Source: Erythrobacter sp. (lineage in GTDB: Bacteria > Pseudomonadota > Alphaproteobacteria > Sphingomonadales > Sphingomonadaceae). From it: a stretch of 64,000 nt of DNA. Where the stretch lies: positions 124,001 through 188,000 of the forward strand of contig DAICXZ010000032.1 of the NCBI GenBank assembly GCA_027311945.1, given 5' to 3'. Made by a program: the position numbers and the translations under genes. How positions within the stretch are numbered: position 1 is the first letter of the stretch; every line of letters starts with the position of its first letter. Under the pieces are notes generated by a model. The model was not told the DNA's origin and searched no databases. It was given only the letters and a program-made list of their open reading frames with translations. Shown piece by piece: positions 44,386-51,412 of this stretch.

Positions 44386-45140
44386 CTCGCTTCGAGCAGG
44401 CTGGCCGTGCGTTCGAGCTGGTCGCACACGCGCGCGGCCATCTCCTTGTCGAAGCGCACCTTCGGCACGGCGACCGACAATGAACCGACCGGTTCCCCGT
44501 CAATCGTGATTAGCCGGGCGATGCCCTCGATCCCTTGCGAGTATTCCTGATCGGTGGTGGCGAAGCCACTCTTGCGCGCCTCTTCGAGTTGCCCGCGCAG
44601 TTCGGCCTCGTCGATCACGGTTCTGGGGGTGAACTTCTCGCGCTCGACCTCGGCGAAATAGCGGTCAAGTTCCTCGGGCGAGAGCGCCGCCAGCATCACC
44701 TTGCCCGCCGCCAGCGCATGCATCGGCAGGCGGCGGCCCTGCGGCACCGAATAGCGCAGCGCCTGCTCCGAGCTTTCGGTGACGATGGCCTCGATTTCCC
44801 AGTCGTAGCGCACGAAGAAGCTGGTGGTCTCGTTCAGCTGCACCCTGAGCGAGCGGACCAGCGGCGCGGCCCGGTCGGCCAGCGAGAACCCGCCGCCCGA
44901 CGATTGCAGCCGCGCCAGCCCCGGCCCCGCCAGATAGCGTCGCCCTTCGCGGATCAAATAGTTCCGCTCGACCAGCGTCGCCAGCAGGTACGACAGGCTC
45001 GACACCGGAATGCCCAGTGCCGTTGCGATCTCCTGCGCCACCAGCGGCCGGTTGTGCGCCACGACATATTCGATGATGTCGAGCGTGCGCGTGGCCGACT
45101 TGACCTGGCTGTTGTGAGCCGGGGGCGTCAGCTCGGCCAC
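44382..45140 (-). CDS. IclR family transcriptional regulator
   Basis: A 252-residue regulator. The winged helix at the N-terminus (RTLDIIEYVVAHNRPLVAQE with LGIPVSSLSYLLATL) precedes an IclR effector domain containing LPMHALAAGKVMLAAL, YFAEVEREKFTPRTV, SGFATTDQEYSQGI and GSLSVAVPKVRF. IclR members often control aromatic and one-carbon catabolic genes. The start is a GTG at 45140, two bases after the MetE-like stop; the frame is open far upstream but only as the shadow of that gene. It is probably cotranscribed with the MetE-like gene and acts at the dyad at 46281-46313. Confidence 0.85.
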   Translation of the reverse strand: MAELTPPAHNSQVKSATRTLDIIEYVVAHNRPLVAQEIATALGIPVSSLSYLLATLVERNYLIREGRRYLAGPGLARLQSSGGGFSLADRAAPLVRSLRVQLNETTSFFVRYDWEIEAIVTESSEQALRYSVPQGRRLPMHALAAGKVMLAALSPEELDRYFAEVEREKFTPRTVIDEAELRGQLEEARKSGFATTDQEYSQGIEGIARLITIDGEPVGSLSVAVPKVRFDKEMAARVCDQLERTASLLEAS

Positions 45141-45142
45141 GA

Positions 45143-46270
45143 TCAGCCTAACCGCTTCTCGGCCAGATCCGCCCCGGCGCGCAGGGCGCTCAGTTTGGCC
45201 CAGGCCACCTTGGGGTCGATCTTGCCATAGCCGGCGAAAGTGCCGAAGCCGCAGTCGGTGCTGGCGATCACCCGGTCCTTGCCGACGATATCGGCAAACC
45301 GCATGATCCGCTGGGCGATCAGTTCGGGCGTTTCGACATAGTTGGAACAGGTGTCGACGAGGCCCGGCGCGAGCACCTTCTCCTCGGGCAGGTCGGCTGC
45401 CGCCCAGACTTCCCATTCGTGTTCGTGGCGCGGGTTGGCGGCTTCGAACAGGATCGTGGCGGGGCGGGCGGAAAGCACGATGTCCATGATCTTTTCGAGC
45501 GGAATGTCGTGCGTGTGCGGGCCTTCATAATTGCCCCAGCACACGTGCATCCGCATCTTCTCGGGCGCGATGTTGGCGGTTGCCGAGTTAAGCGCCTCGA
45601 CATTGGCGGTGATCGCCTTCAAAAATTCGGCTTCGCTCATGTCCTGATAGCCGGTGTGGCGGCTCATCGCGAGGTCGGGGCAATCGAGCTGGAGCTGGAA
45701 GCCCGCATCGACGATCGCCTCGTATTCGGGCTGCATCGCGGCGGCGAGGTCGGCGAGGTAAGCTTCGTGGCTGGGATAGAACTGGTTGGGCTGGAAGGCG
45801 GTGATCAGGCCCGGCGAGGCCGAGTTCATGAAGGCTTCCGCGCCATCGCCTGCCGCGTCGAGCGCGGCCTGGAAACGGCGAATGTCGTCGTGAAGCGGCT
45901 GGAGGTTGACCAGCTCGACCTTGGCGATGGCGCTGGCGCGGGTGAATTCCTGCGCGCCCATGATGGCGCTGAGCTTCTTGGTCAGCTCGGGCACTTCGGC
46001 CAGATCCATCGCGGGCTTGCGCGGGGTGTGCCCGCCGAAGCCGGACAGCCGCTCGATAATGTAGGTCGAATAGCCGACCTTGCCGATCTCGCCGTCGGAC
46101 ACCACGGATACCCCGGCGGCGACCTGCTGGCGCACGGCCTCGGTCACGGCGGCGAGCACCAACCGGTCGAACTCCTCGGCATCGTAAGGCTCGCCCTTGT
46201 CGCGGGCGAGCAGCAGGGGGACAAGTTCAGGGCCGCGCGGAAGGCTGCCGACATGAGAAGTTTTGATCAT
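45143..46270 (-). CDS. Cobalamin-independent methionine-synthase-like (MetE C-terminal fold) methyltransferase
   Basis: A 375-residue protein equal to the catalytic half of MetE. It has the N-terminal HVGSLPRGPEL pattern, SVVSDGEIGKVGYSTYI and the zinc ligands in HVCWGNYEGPHTH (His and Cys), FEAANPRHEHEWEVW (Glu) and STDCGFGTF (Cys). Such core proteins transfer methyl groups to thiols from folate or other donors. The location near a LigM-like demethylase suggests it accepts or removes methyl groups in methoxyaromatic use, which is inference. The IclR gene follows after 2 bases, and a strong dyad lies just upstream. Confidence 0.83.
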   Translation of the reverse strand: MIKTSHVGSLPRGPELVPLLLARDKGEPYDAEEFDRLVLAAVTEAVRQQVAAGVSVVSDGEIGKVGYSTYIIERLSGFGGHTPRKPAMDLAEVPELTKKLSAIMGAQEFTRASAIAKVELVNLQPLHDDIRRFQAALDAAGDGAEAFMNSASPGLITAFQPNQFYPSHEAYLADLAAAMQPEYEAIVDAGFQLQLDCPDLAMSRHTGYQDMSEAEFLKAITANVEALNSATANIAPEKMRMHVCWGNYEGPHTHDIPLEKIMDIVLSARPATILFEAANPRHEHEWEVWAAADLPEEKVLAPGLVDTCSNYVETPELIAQRIMRFADIVGKDRVIASTDCGFGTFAGYGKIDPKVAWAKLSALRAGADLAEKRLG

Positions 46271-46280
46271 GCGCGACGTA

Positions 46281-46313
46281 TTTCATATATGCGAAAAACC
46301 CGCAAGTATGAAA
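46281..46313. promoter_or_regulatory. Inverted repeat before the MetE-like/IclR operon, probable IclR operator
   Basis: TTTCATATATGCG (46281-46293) and CGCAAGTATGAAA (46301-46313) match at 11 of 13 positions across a 7-bp spacer. The repeat starts 10 bp upstream of the MetE-like ATG at 46270, over the likely promoter, so the IclR protein encoded second in the operon is the natural candidate to bind it. Confidence 0.6.
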
Positions 46314-46403
46314 GAGCGCCTAGGTCAATACCTTTGTCGATTGTGTCTCATGGCTTGGGGGCGGTTGGCAGGCAACAGCCAATTCGCCCCCTGAGCCGGT
46401 AAA

Positions 46404-46796
46404 TCACATCAGTGCGCAGCCTACGCTGGCGATCTTGCCGCCTTCAAGGTGATAGTGGATGTACTGTCGCATCTCCTGCACCTCGCCCGCCTTGATCGGG
46501 AAGAACTGCTCCATCCCGTTGGCGTCCAAGTCCTCGCGCGTCAGGTCGCGGAAGCACTCGATGCGGATCAGGCCTTCCACCGCGGCCAGTTCTTCGCTGC
46601 TGGCGAACTTTTCGATCTGCACCGTCTCGCGCACGTAGGAGTGCAGGAAGCTGTAAAATTCGCGCAGCTGCTGGCGGGTGGTGATCTCGATTCCGAAGAA
46701 GGCCATCTTCGGGGTCTCGGTGTAAAAATCGAACACCGCGTCATAATCGCGGGTGTTGAAGGCCTCGACATATCGTTCGTAATCTTCGCGTGTCAT
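46404..46796 (-). CDS. NTF2-like (SnoaL-type) protein
   Basis: A 130-residue single-domain protein of the cone-shaped NTF2-like fold: MTREDYERYVEAFNTRDYDA at the N-terminus, FFGIEITTRQQLREFYSFLH in the middle, QYIHYHLEGGKIASVGC at the end. Members act as isomerases, dehydratases, cyclases or lyases, but no catalytic set can be read here. GGGGAG before ATG 46796 fixes the start. It is divergent from the GMC oxidoreductase, and a TAACG-N2-CGTTA palindrome lies in the 63-bp gap. Confidence 0.8.
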   Translation of the reverse strand: MTREDYERYVEAFNTRDYDAVFDFYTETPKMAFFGIEITTRQQLREFYSFLHSYVRETVQIEKFASSEELAAVEGLIRIECFRDLTREDLDANGMEQFFPIKAGEVQEMRQYIHYHLEGGKIASVGCALM

Positions 46797-46823
46797 TCGC
46801 TCTCCCCTTCTTGCGTCCAATCG

Positions 46824-46835
46824 TAACGAGCGTTA
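46824..46835. promoter_or_regulatory. Shared palindrome, site 1 (NTF2-like/GMC divergent promoter)
   Basis: TAACGAGCGTTA is a perfect TAACG-N2-CGTTA palindrome, 24 bp upstream of the GMC oxidoreductase ATG and 27 bp upstream of the divergent NTF2-like start. Matching sites occur at 52942, 56267 and 61190, all in divergent promoters of the same region. A MarR-type regulator is the likely reader. Confidence 0.65.
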
Positions 46836-46859
46836 GCAAGTGAAGGCAAGGAGAGAGTG

Positions 46860-48506
46860 ATGCACGAAGCGGATACCGACTATATCGTCGTCGGCGGCGG
46901 CAGCGCGGGCTGCGTGATCGCCTCGCGGCTGAGCGAAGACCCGAAGACCAGTGTCATGCTGCTGGAGGCGGGCGGCGAGGATAGCCACCCGTTCATCCGG
47001 ATGCCGCTGGGTTTCCTGCGCGCAATGATCATGCCGAGCCTCAACTGGACTTACATGACCGAGCCCGAGCCGGGCCTCGACGGGCGGCAGATGCCTTTGC
47101 CGCGCGGCAAGGTTATGGGCGGATCGGGTTCGATCAACGGCATGTTCGCGATGCGCGGGCACCCGGCGGACTATGACCAGTGGGCGCAAATGGGCGCACG
47201 CGGATGGTCCTATGCCGATTGTCTGCCCTATTTCCGCAAGATGGAGAACAGCTGGCGCGGGAAGGACGACTATCACGGCGTCGGCGGCCCGGTGACGATC
47301 CGCCCGATCGATTCGCCGCACGTGCTGCACGAAGTGATGATGGAGACGGCGGAGAACGCAGGCTTCACCACCACCGAGGATTTGGGCGGGGCGAAGCCCG
47401 AAGGCTTTGCCCGCGGCGAACAGTCGGTCGATGCGCGCGGTCGGCGCGTGTCGGGCGCGAGCGCCTATATCAAGCCCGCGCTTGGACGGCAGAACCTCGA
47501 TGTGCGCACGGGCATGCAGGTGCGCCGCGTGGTGTTCGAGGGCAAACGCGCAGTGGGCGTGGAAGTGCAGGCGGGCGAGGGCACCAAGGTGCTGCGCGCG
47601 CGCCGCGAGGTGATCCTGTGCGGCGGCACCTACAATTCGCCGCACCTGCTGATGCTGTCGGGGATCGGCCCGGCCGAGCACTTGCGCGATCATGGCATCA
47701 CCGTGCTGCACGACAGCCCCGGCGTGGGCCGCAACCTGCAGGAGCACCCGACCACCAGCCTCGAATGGGCGGCAAAGAAGAAGGTTACCTTCCTGCGTCA
47801 GCTACGCTGGGACCGCCTCGCCTTCAACGCGGCGAAATGGGCGCTGACGGGCACGGGCACCATGGCCAGCCAATTGAACAGCTGCAACGTGGTGGTGCGC
47901 ACCGCCGATCATCTCGAACGGCCCGACATGCAGATCATGGTCAACCCGATCCGCTTCGACGCGCAGACCTGGTTCCCGCTGTTGAAGCCCGAGCAGGAGC
48001 ATGTGTTCTGGGCCGGTGTGGTGCAGTTGCACCCCGAAAGCCGCGGCTGGGTGGAACTGAAAAGCGCCGATCCGATGGAAAGCGCCGCCGTCACGCTCAA
48101 CATCATGACCGAAGAGGCCGACCTTGCGCAGATGCGCCGCGCCATCCGCGCCACCCGCCGGATCTACAATTCGGAACCGATGGCGCAGCTGGTGGGGGCC
48201 GAACGCGCGCCTTCCGCAGGAGCGGAAACCGATGATGAGCTGAACGCGCTGATCCGGGCCACCTGCTATGTCGGGATGCATCCCACCAGCACCTGCGCGA
48301 TGGGCATGGGCGAGCGCAGCGTGGTCGATGCCGATTGCCGGGTGCTGGGCGTGGAAGGGCTGCGAGTGGTCGATTGTTCGGTCATGCCCACGGTGCCCGG
48401 CGGCAACACCAACATTCCGGTGATGATGCTGGCCGAAAAGGCGGCGGACCATATCAAGGGCAGCGTGCTCGCGCCTTCGGAGCTGCCACAGGTTCAGGCG
48501 GCATGA
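46860..48506 (+). CDS. GMC family FAD-dependent alcohol oxidoreductase
   Basis: A 548-residue glucose-methanol-choline oxidoreductase. The FAD motif DYIVVGGGSAGCVIASRLSE is followed by the GMC signature PRGKVMGGSGSINGMFAMRG, and later by GGTYNSPHLLMLSGIGP. The C-terminal active-site region GMHPTSTCAMGMG closes with PGGNTNIPVMMLAEK. It oxidises primary alcohols such as side-chain carbinols. In Sphingobium SYK-6, as I recall, GMC enzymes PhcC and PhcD oxidise the side chain of a lignin phenylcoumaran. ATG 46860 follows AAGGAGAGAG. It heads a GMC-NTF2-SDR-DUF3237 operon. Confidence 0.92.
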   Translation: MHEADTDYIVVGGGSAGCVIASRLSEDPKTSVMLLEAGGEDSHPFIRMPLGFLRAMIMPSLNWTYMTEPEPGLDGRQMPLPRGKVMGGSGSINGMFAMRGHPADYDQWAQMGARGWSYADCLPYFRKMENSWRGKDDYHGVGGPVTIRPIDSPHVLHEVMMETAENAGFTTTEDLGGAKPEGFARGEQSVDARGRRVSGASAYIKPALGRQNLDVRTGMQVRRVVFEGKRAVGVEVQAGEGTKVLRARREVILCGGTYNSPHLLMLSGIGPAEHLRDHGITVLHDSPGVGRNLQEHPTTSLEWAAKKKVTFLRQLRWDRLAFNAAKWALTGTGTMASQLNSCNVVVRTADHLERPDMQIMVNPIRFDAQTWFPLLKPEQEHVFWAGVVQLHPESRGWVELKSADPMESAAVTLNIMTEEADLAQMRRAIRATRRIYNSEPMAQLVGAERAPSAGAETDDELNALIRATCYVGMHPTSTCAMGMGERSVVDADCRVLGVEGLRVVDCSVMPTVPGGNTNIPVMMLAEKAADHIKGSVLAPSELPQVQAA

Positions 48507-48892
48507 GCCGCACACCGCAGGAGGAGGCTAACCTCGCGCTGGTGACGGGCTTGTTCGAGCATGTGCTGGGGCCGATGGATTCGAGCCGCGTCGATGAGTT
48601 TGTCGCGGAGGACTACATCCAGCACAGCCAGCTCGCCCCGCCGGGTCGCGATGCGCTGAAGGCCTTCCTCGACATGATCCGCAAGGAAACGCCCGAGGCC
48701 GTGCACGACGTGAAGCGCGCCTTCGTCGATGGCGACCATGTCACCGTGCACTATCACGTGCGCCGCTGGCCGGGCGATCTGGGCTGGGCGGTGATCGACA
48801 TTTTCCGCGTGGAAGACGGCAAGATCGCCGAACACTGGGACGTGTTGCAGGACGTGACCGAAGGCGGCCCCAATCCCAACGGGCCGTTTTGA
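48503..48892 (+). CDS. NTF2-like (SnoaL-type) protein
   Basis: A 129-residue protein of the SnoaL-like polyketide-cyclase group. It contains ANLALVTGLFEHVLGPMDSS, DEFVAEDYIQHSQLAPPGRD and the strand FRVEDGKIAEHWDVLQDV, which is typical of the family. Its ATGA overlap with the GMC gene stop shows translational coupling. In this operon it could act on the aldehyde or acid made by the GMC enzyme, for example as an isomerase or lyase. The reaction cannot be read from the sequence. Confidence 0.85.
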   Translation: MSRTPQEEANLALVTGLFEHVLGPMDSSRVDEFVAEDYIQHSQLAPPGRDALKAFLDMIRKETPEAVHDVKRAFVDGDHVTVHYHVRRWPGDLGWAVIDIFRVEDGKIAEHWDVLQDVTEGGPNPNGPF

Positions 48893-48913
48893 GCGGATCG
48901 GAGAGAGTGTGAT

Positions 48914-49663
48914 ATGAGGTTCAAAGACAAGGTCGTTCTGGTGCTCGGCGGCAATTCCGGCATGGGCCTCGCCTCGGCGCAGGCCTTTGCCGCAGAAGGC
49001 GCGACAGTCCACCTGACGGGCCGCAACCAGCAGACCATCGATGAGGCGGTCGCCTCAATCCCCGGCAGCACGGGCTATAGCGCCGACATCGCCGACCCCG
49101 CTGCCACCGAAGAAGTGGTGAGGCAGGTAGAACAGGCCGATGACCGCATCGACGTGCTGTACATCAATGCTGGCGTCGGCGGGTTCGCCCCGCTCGAAGC
49201 GATCACCGAGGATGATTGGGACTTCGTCCATTCGATCAACCTGCGCGGCTGCGTGTTTGCCTTGCAAAAAGCGGTGCGGATCATGGGCGAGGGCGGGGCG
49301 GTGGTCGTCACCGGCTCGATCGGCGCGCATGGGCCGCTTGAAGGCAACGGCACCTATGCCGCCGCCAAGGCGGGCCTCTCGATGGCGATGAAGGTGTTTG
49401 CGAAGGAACTGCTGCCGCGCAAGATCCGCCTCAACATGGTCAGCCCCGGCCCGATCGACACTCCGCTGCTCCACCGCAATCCCGGCATGGGGCCGGAAGA
49501 GGTGGAGAAGCTCAAGGAGATGATGATTGCCAACATCCCGATGCACCGCATGGGCACCAGCGAGGAAGTGGCGAAAGCCGTGCTGTTCCTCGCTGGCGAG
49601 GATGCAAGTTTCATTTCCGGCGTCGACCTGCTGGTCGACGGCGGCCTTATCGAACTGGGATAA
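48914..49663 (+). CDS. Short-chain dehydrogenase/reductase
   Basis: A 249-residue classical SDR. The nucleotide motif is LVLGGNSGMGLASAQAF, followed by INAGVG, the catalytic serine in VVTGSIGAHG and YAAAK. It ends in the SDR tail FISGVDLLVDGGLIELG. It would oxidise or reduce a hydroxyl/carbonyl of the pathway intermediate. It lies 21 bases after the NTF2-like gene, with GGAGAGAG before the ATG, and 3 bases before the DUF3237 gene. Confidence 0.92.
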   Translation: MRFKDKVVLVLGGNSGMGLASAQAFAAEGATVHLTGRNQQTIDEAVASIPGSTGYSADIADPAATEEVVRQVEQADDRIDVLYINAGVGGFAPLEAITEDDWDFVHSINLRGCVFALQKAVRIMGEGGAVVVTGSIGAHGPLEGNGTYAAAKAGLSMAMKVFAKELLPRKIRLNMVSPGPIDTPLLHRNPGMGPEEVEKLKEMMIANIPMHRMGTSEEVAKAVLFLAGEDASFISGVDLLVDGGLIELG

Positions 49664-49666
49664 GCC

Positions 49667-50197
49667 ATGACCACCTTCTCCGACACCACTCCCTTCTCCG
49701 CGCCCTTCAGCGAGCTGGACAACCCCCGGCTCGAATTCGTGATGGAGGTGCGCCTCACCTTCCCCGAGGTTTACACCATGGCTCCGCACCCCAACGGCGG
49801 AATGCGCAGCGCGGTGCTGGTCAAGGGCGGCACCTTCGAAGGCCCGAACATCAAGGGCCGCGCGGTGCCCGGATCGGGCGGTGACTATGCCTATTTCCGC
49901 CCCGACGATGTCGCCGTGTTCGATGCCCGCTACCTGCTGGAGGAGGACGACGGCACGATCATCCTTCTCAACAACAAGGGCTTCCTCTGGGGCCGCCAGC
50001 CCGACACGATGCAGCGCCTGCGCGACTGGGCCTTCAACGATGGCGAGCCGGTGCCGCACCCGGAATACTACCTGCGCGGCAACCCCACGTTCGAATGCGC
50101 GGTGGGCAAGCATGACTGGCTGACCAAGCACGTGTTCATCGGCGTGGGCGAGCGCAAGAGCGACGGCAATTGCCTGCGGTATTACGCGCTGACCTGA
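49667..50197 (+). CDS. DUF3237 domain protein, candidate decarboxylase
   Basis: A 176-residue protein of the DUF3237 family (PF11578): LEFVMEVRLTFPEVYTMAPH, GGTFEGPNIKGRAVPGSGGD, IILLNNKGFLWG, PEYYLRGNPTFECAVGKHDW and FIGVGER. From memory, Sphingobium SYK-6 PhcF and PhcG, stereospecific decarboxylases that turn a phenylcoumaran acid into a stilbene, belong to this family. A stilbene-cleaving oxygenase encoded 1.2 kb away makes the same role attractive here. The evidence for this step is context only. It is the last gene of the GMC operon. Confidence 0.8.
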   Translation: MTTFSDTTPFSAPFSELDNPRLEFVMEVRLTFPEVYTMAPHPNGGMRSAVLVKGGTFEGPNIKGRAVPGSGGDYAYFRPDDVAVFDARYLLEEDDGTIILLNNKGFLWGRQPDTMQRLRDWAFNDGEPVPHPEYYLRGNPTFECAVGKHDWLTKHVFIGVGERKSDGNCLRYYALT

Positions 50198-50300
50198 TCG
50201 ACGCGCGCCTCGCCATTTCGATTTACAAGCCATGAAATTGACTTAGTCTCTCCCGCCAGCGGCCCGCACAATGAGGCCGCAACAATCGAAGGGGGCTACA

Positions 50301-50801
50301 ATGTCTGGATATCTTGCGCTCGCCGTGTCGGTGGGTTTGCTGGCCGTGGTCGATACATGGCTGTTCGGCGTGCCTTTGGCGGGCTTCCTGCCGGGGCTGG
50401 TGTGGGTGAGCTTCATCGCCTGGGGCTGTTTCTTCCACTCGGGTGCGGGCAACAAGGGCCTCGTTACCGCGATCGTCGGCATGGCTTTCGGCGCTGCTGT
50501 GGGCGTGGCGGCCATCTGGGCGCTGATGGCGCCGCTTGCCGGGCTGGGCCAGTTCGCAGCGCCGGTGGCTGTCGGTCTGGGTGCTTTCGTGATCTGCCTT
50601 GCGAGCAAGGTGCCGCTGCTGGCAACTATCCCGGCCAGCGTCTATGGCTTTGCCGCCGTGGCAGGTGCCACTTTCCTGATGGCCGGCAACGGCGTGATGG
50701 ACCCGGTCAGCGCCTATTTCCCCACGGTGTTTTCCGTGATCATCGGCGCGTTGTTCGGCATCGTCTCTGAGAAGTTTGCCGCAGTTTTGACGAAGGCATG
50801 A
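50301..50801 (+). CDS. DUF1097 membrane protein
   Basis: A 166-residue inner membrane protein with about five helices: ALAVSVGLLAVVDTWLFGV, LVWVSFIAWGCFFHSGAGN, AIVGMAFGAAVGVAAIWAL, VAVGLGAFVICLASKVPLL and SVIIGALFGIVSEKFAAVL. This fits DUF1097, a family of unknown function sometimes near transport genes. GAAGGGGGC before the ATG at 50301 decides the start. It is 103 bases after DUF3237, so a separate promoter is possible. Confidence 0.8.
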   Translation: MSGYLALAVSVGLLAVVDTWLFGVPLAGFLPGLVWVSFIAWGCFFHSGAGNKGLVTAIVGMAFGAAVGVAAIWALMAPLAGLGQFAAPVAVGLGAFVICLASKVPLLATIPASVYGFAAVAGATFLMAGNGVMDPVSAYFPTVFSVIIGALFGIVSEKFAAVLTKA

Positions 50802-50810
50802 TGGCGCACA

Positions 50811-50838
50811 CAACGGGGCGGCTTGCGCTGCCCCGTTG
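50811..50838. terminator. Bidirectional hairpin between the DUF1097 and DoxX genes
   Basis: CAACGGGGC (50811-50819) pairs with GCCCCGTTG (50830-50838) around a 10-base loop in the 46-bp gap between two convergent genes. There is no T run, so efficiency is uncertain. Confidence 0.6.
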
Positions 50839-50847
50839 CCCGTCTCT

Positions 50848-51318
50848 TCAGTCCTGAATGCCGGCCCGGCCGGAAAAGTCGGGCCGACCATTCCAGACGA
50901 ACAGCGGCCAGTAATATCGCCGCCACGGCCACAGCAGGATCGCGTTGAACAGCAGCGTGAGCGCGCCGAAGGTGTACTCGACCGTCCCCACTTCGAGCAC
51001 GAAGTTCCAGTAAAGGATCACGAAGTTGATCGGCACGATGGCGGCAGCGACAAGCGGCATCATGCGGTTGGCCAGGATCAGCAGGCCGAATACGATCTCG
51101 GCCACCTTGATCCAGGCCATAAGGCCCGAAGCGATCAGCGCCACGGTGAAGTCGATCGCCGCCTGTTCCTGCCCCAGCGGCTGCCAGGCGGGATCGATGA
51201 ACGGCATCACGCCCGAATATATCCACCAGCCGCCGAACAGGATGCGGCTGAGGTGGTAAATCCACTTCATCGTTGGCCCGGGAAGCTCGTCGGGCAGGTC
51301 ATTGGCAGCTGTCGTCAT
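50848..51318 (-). CDS. DoxX-like membrane protein
   Basis: A 156-residue protein with four membrane helices. The first part reads HLSRILFGGWWIYSGVMPF, and later parts WIKVAEIVFGLLILANRMMP and IVPINFVILYWNFVLEVG fit the DoxX/DUF4870-like group. These are small membrane proteins of redox-related but unclear function. A charged tail (RRYYWPLFVWNGRPDFSGR) faces the cytoplasm. It lies 94 bases after the stilbene-oxygenase gene on the same strand and may be its transcript's second gene. Confidence 0.7.
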   Translation of the reverse strand: MTTAANDLPDELPGPTMKWIYHLSRILFGGWWIYSGVMPFIDPAWQPLGQEQAAIDFTVALIASGLMAWIKVAEIVFGLLILANRMMPLVAAAIVPINFVILYWNFVLEVGTVEYTFGALTLLFNAILLWPWRRYYWPLFVWNGRPDFSGRAGIQD

Positions 51319-51412
51319 CGTATCGGTATTCCGCTTGGGGGGCTCGCAGTGCTGTTGCGAGCCCGATGCTGGCCTCTCATAGCCCGCTTTGCGCCGCCGC
51401 GAAACGAGCGCC

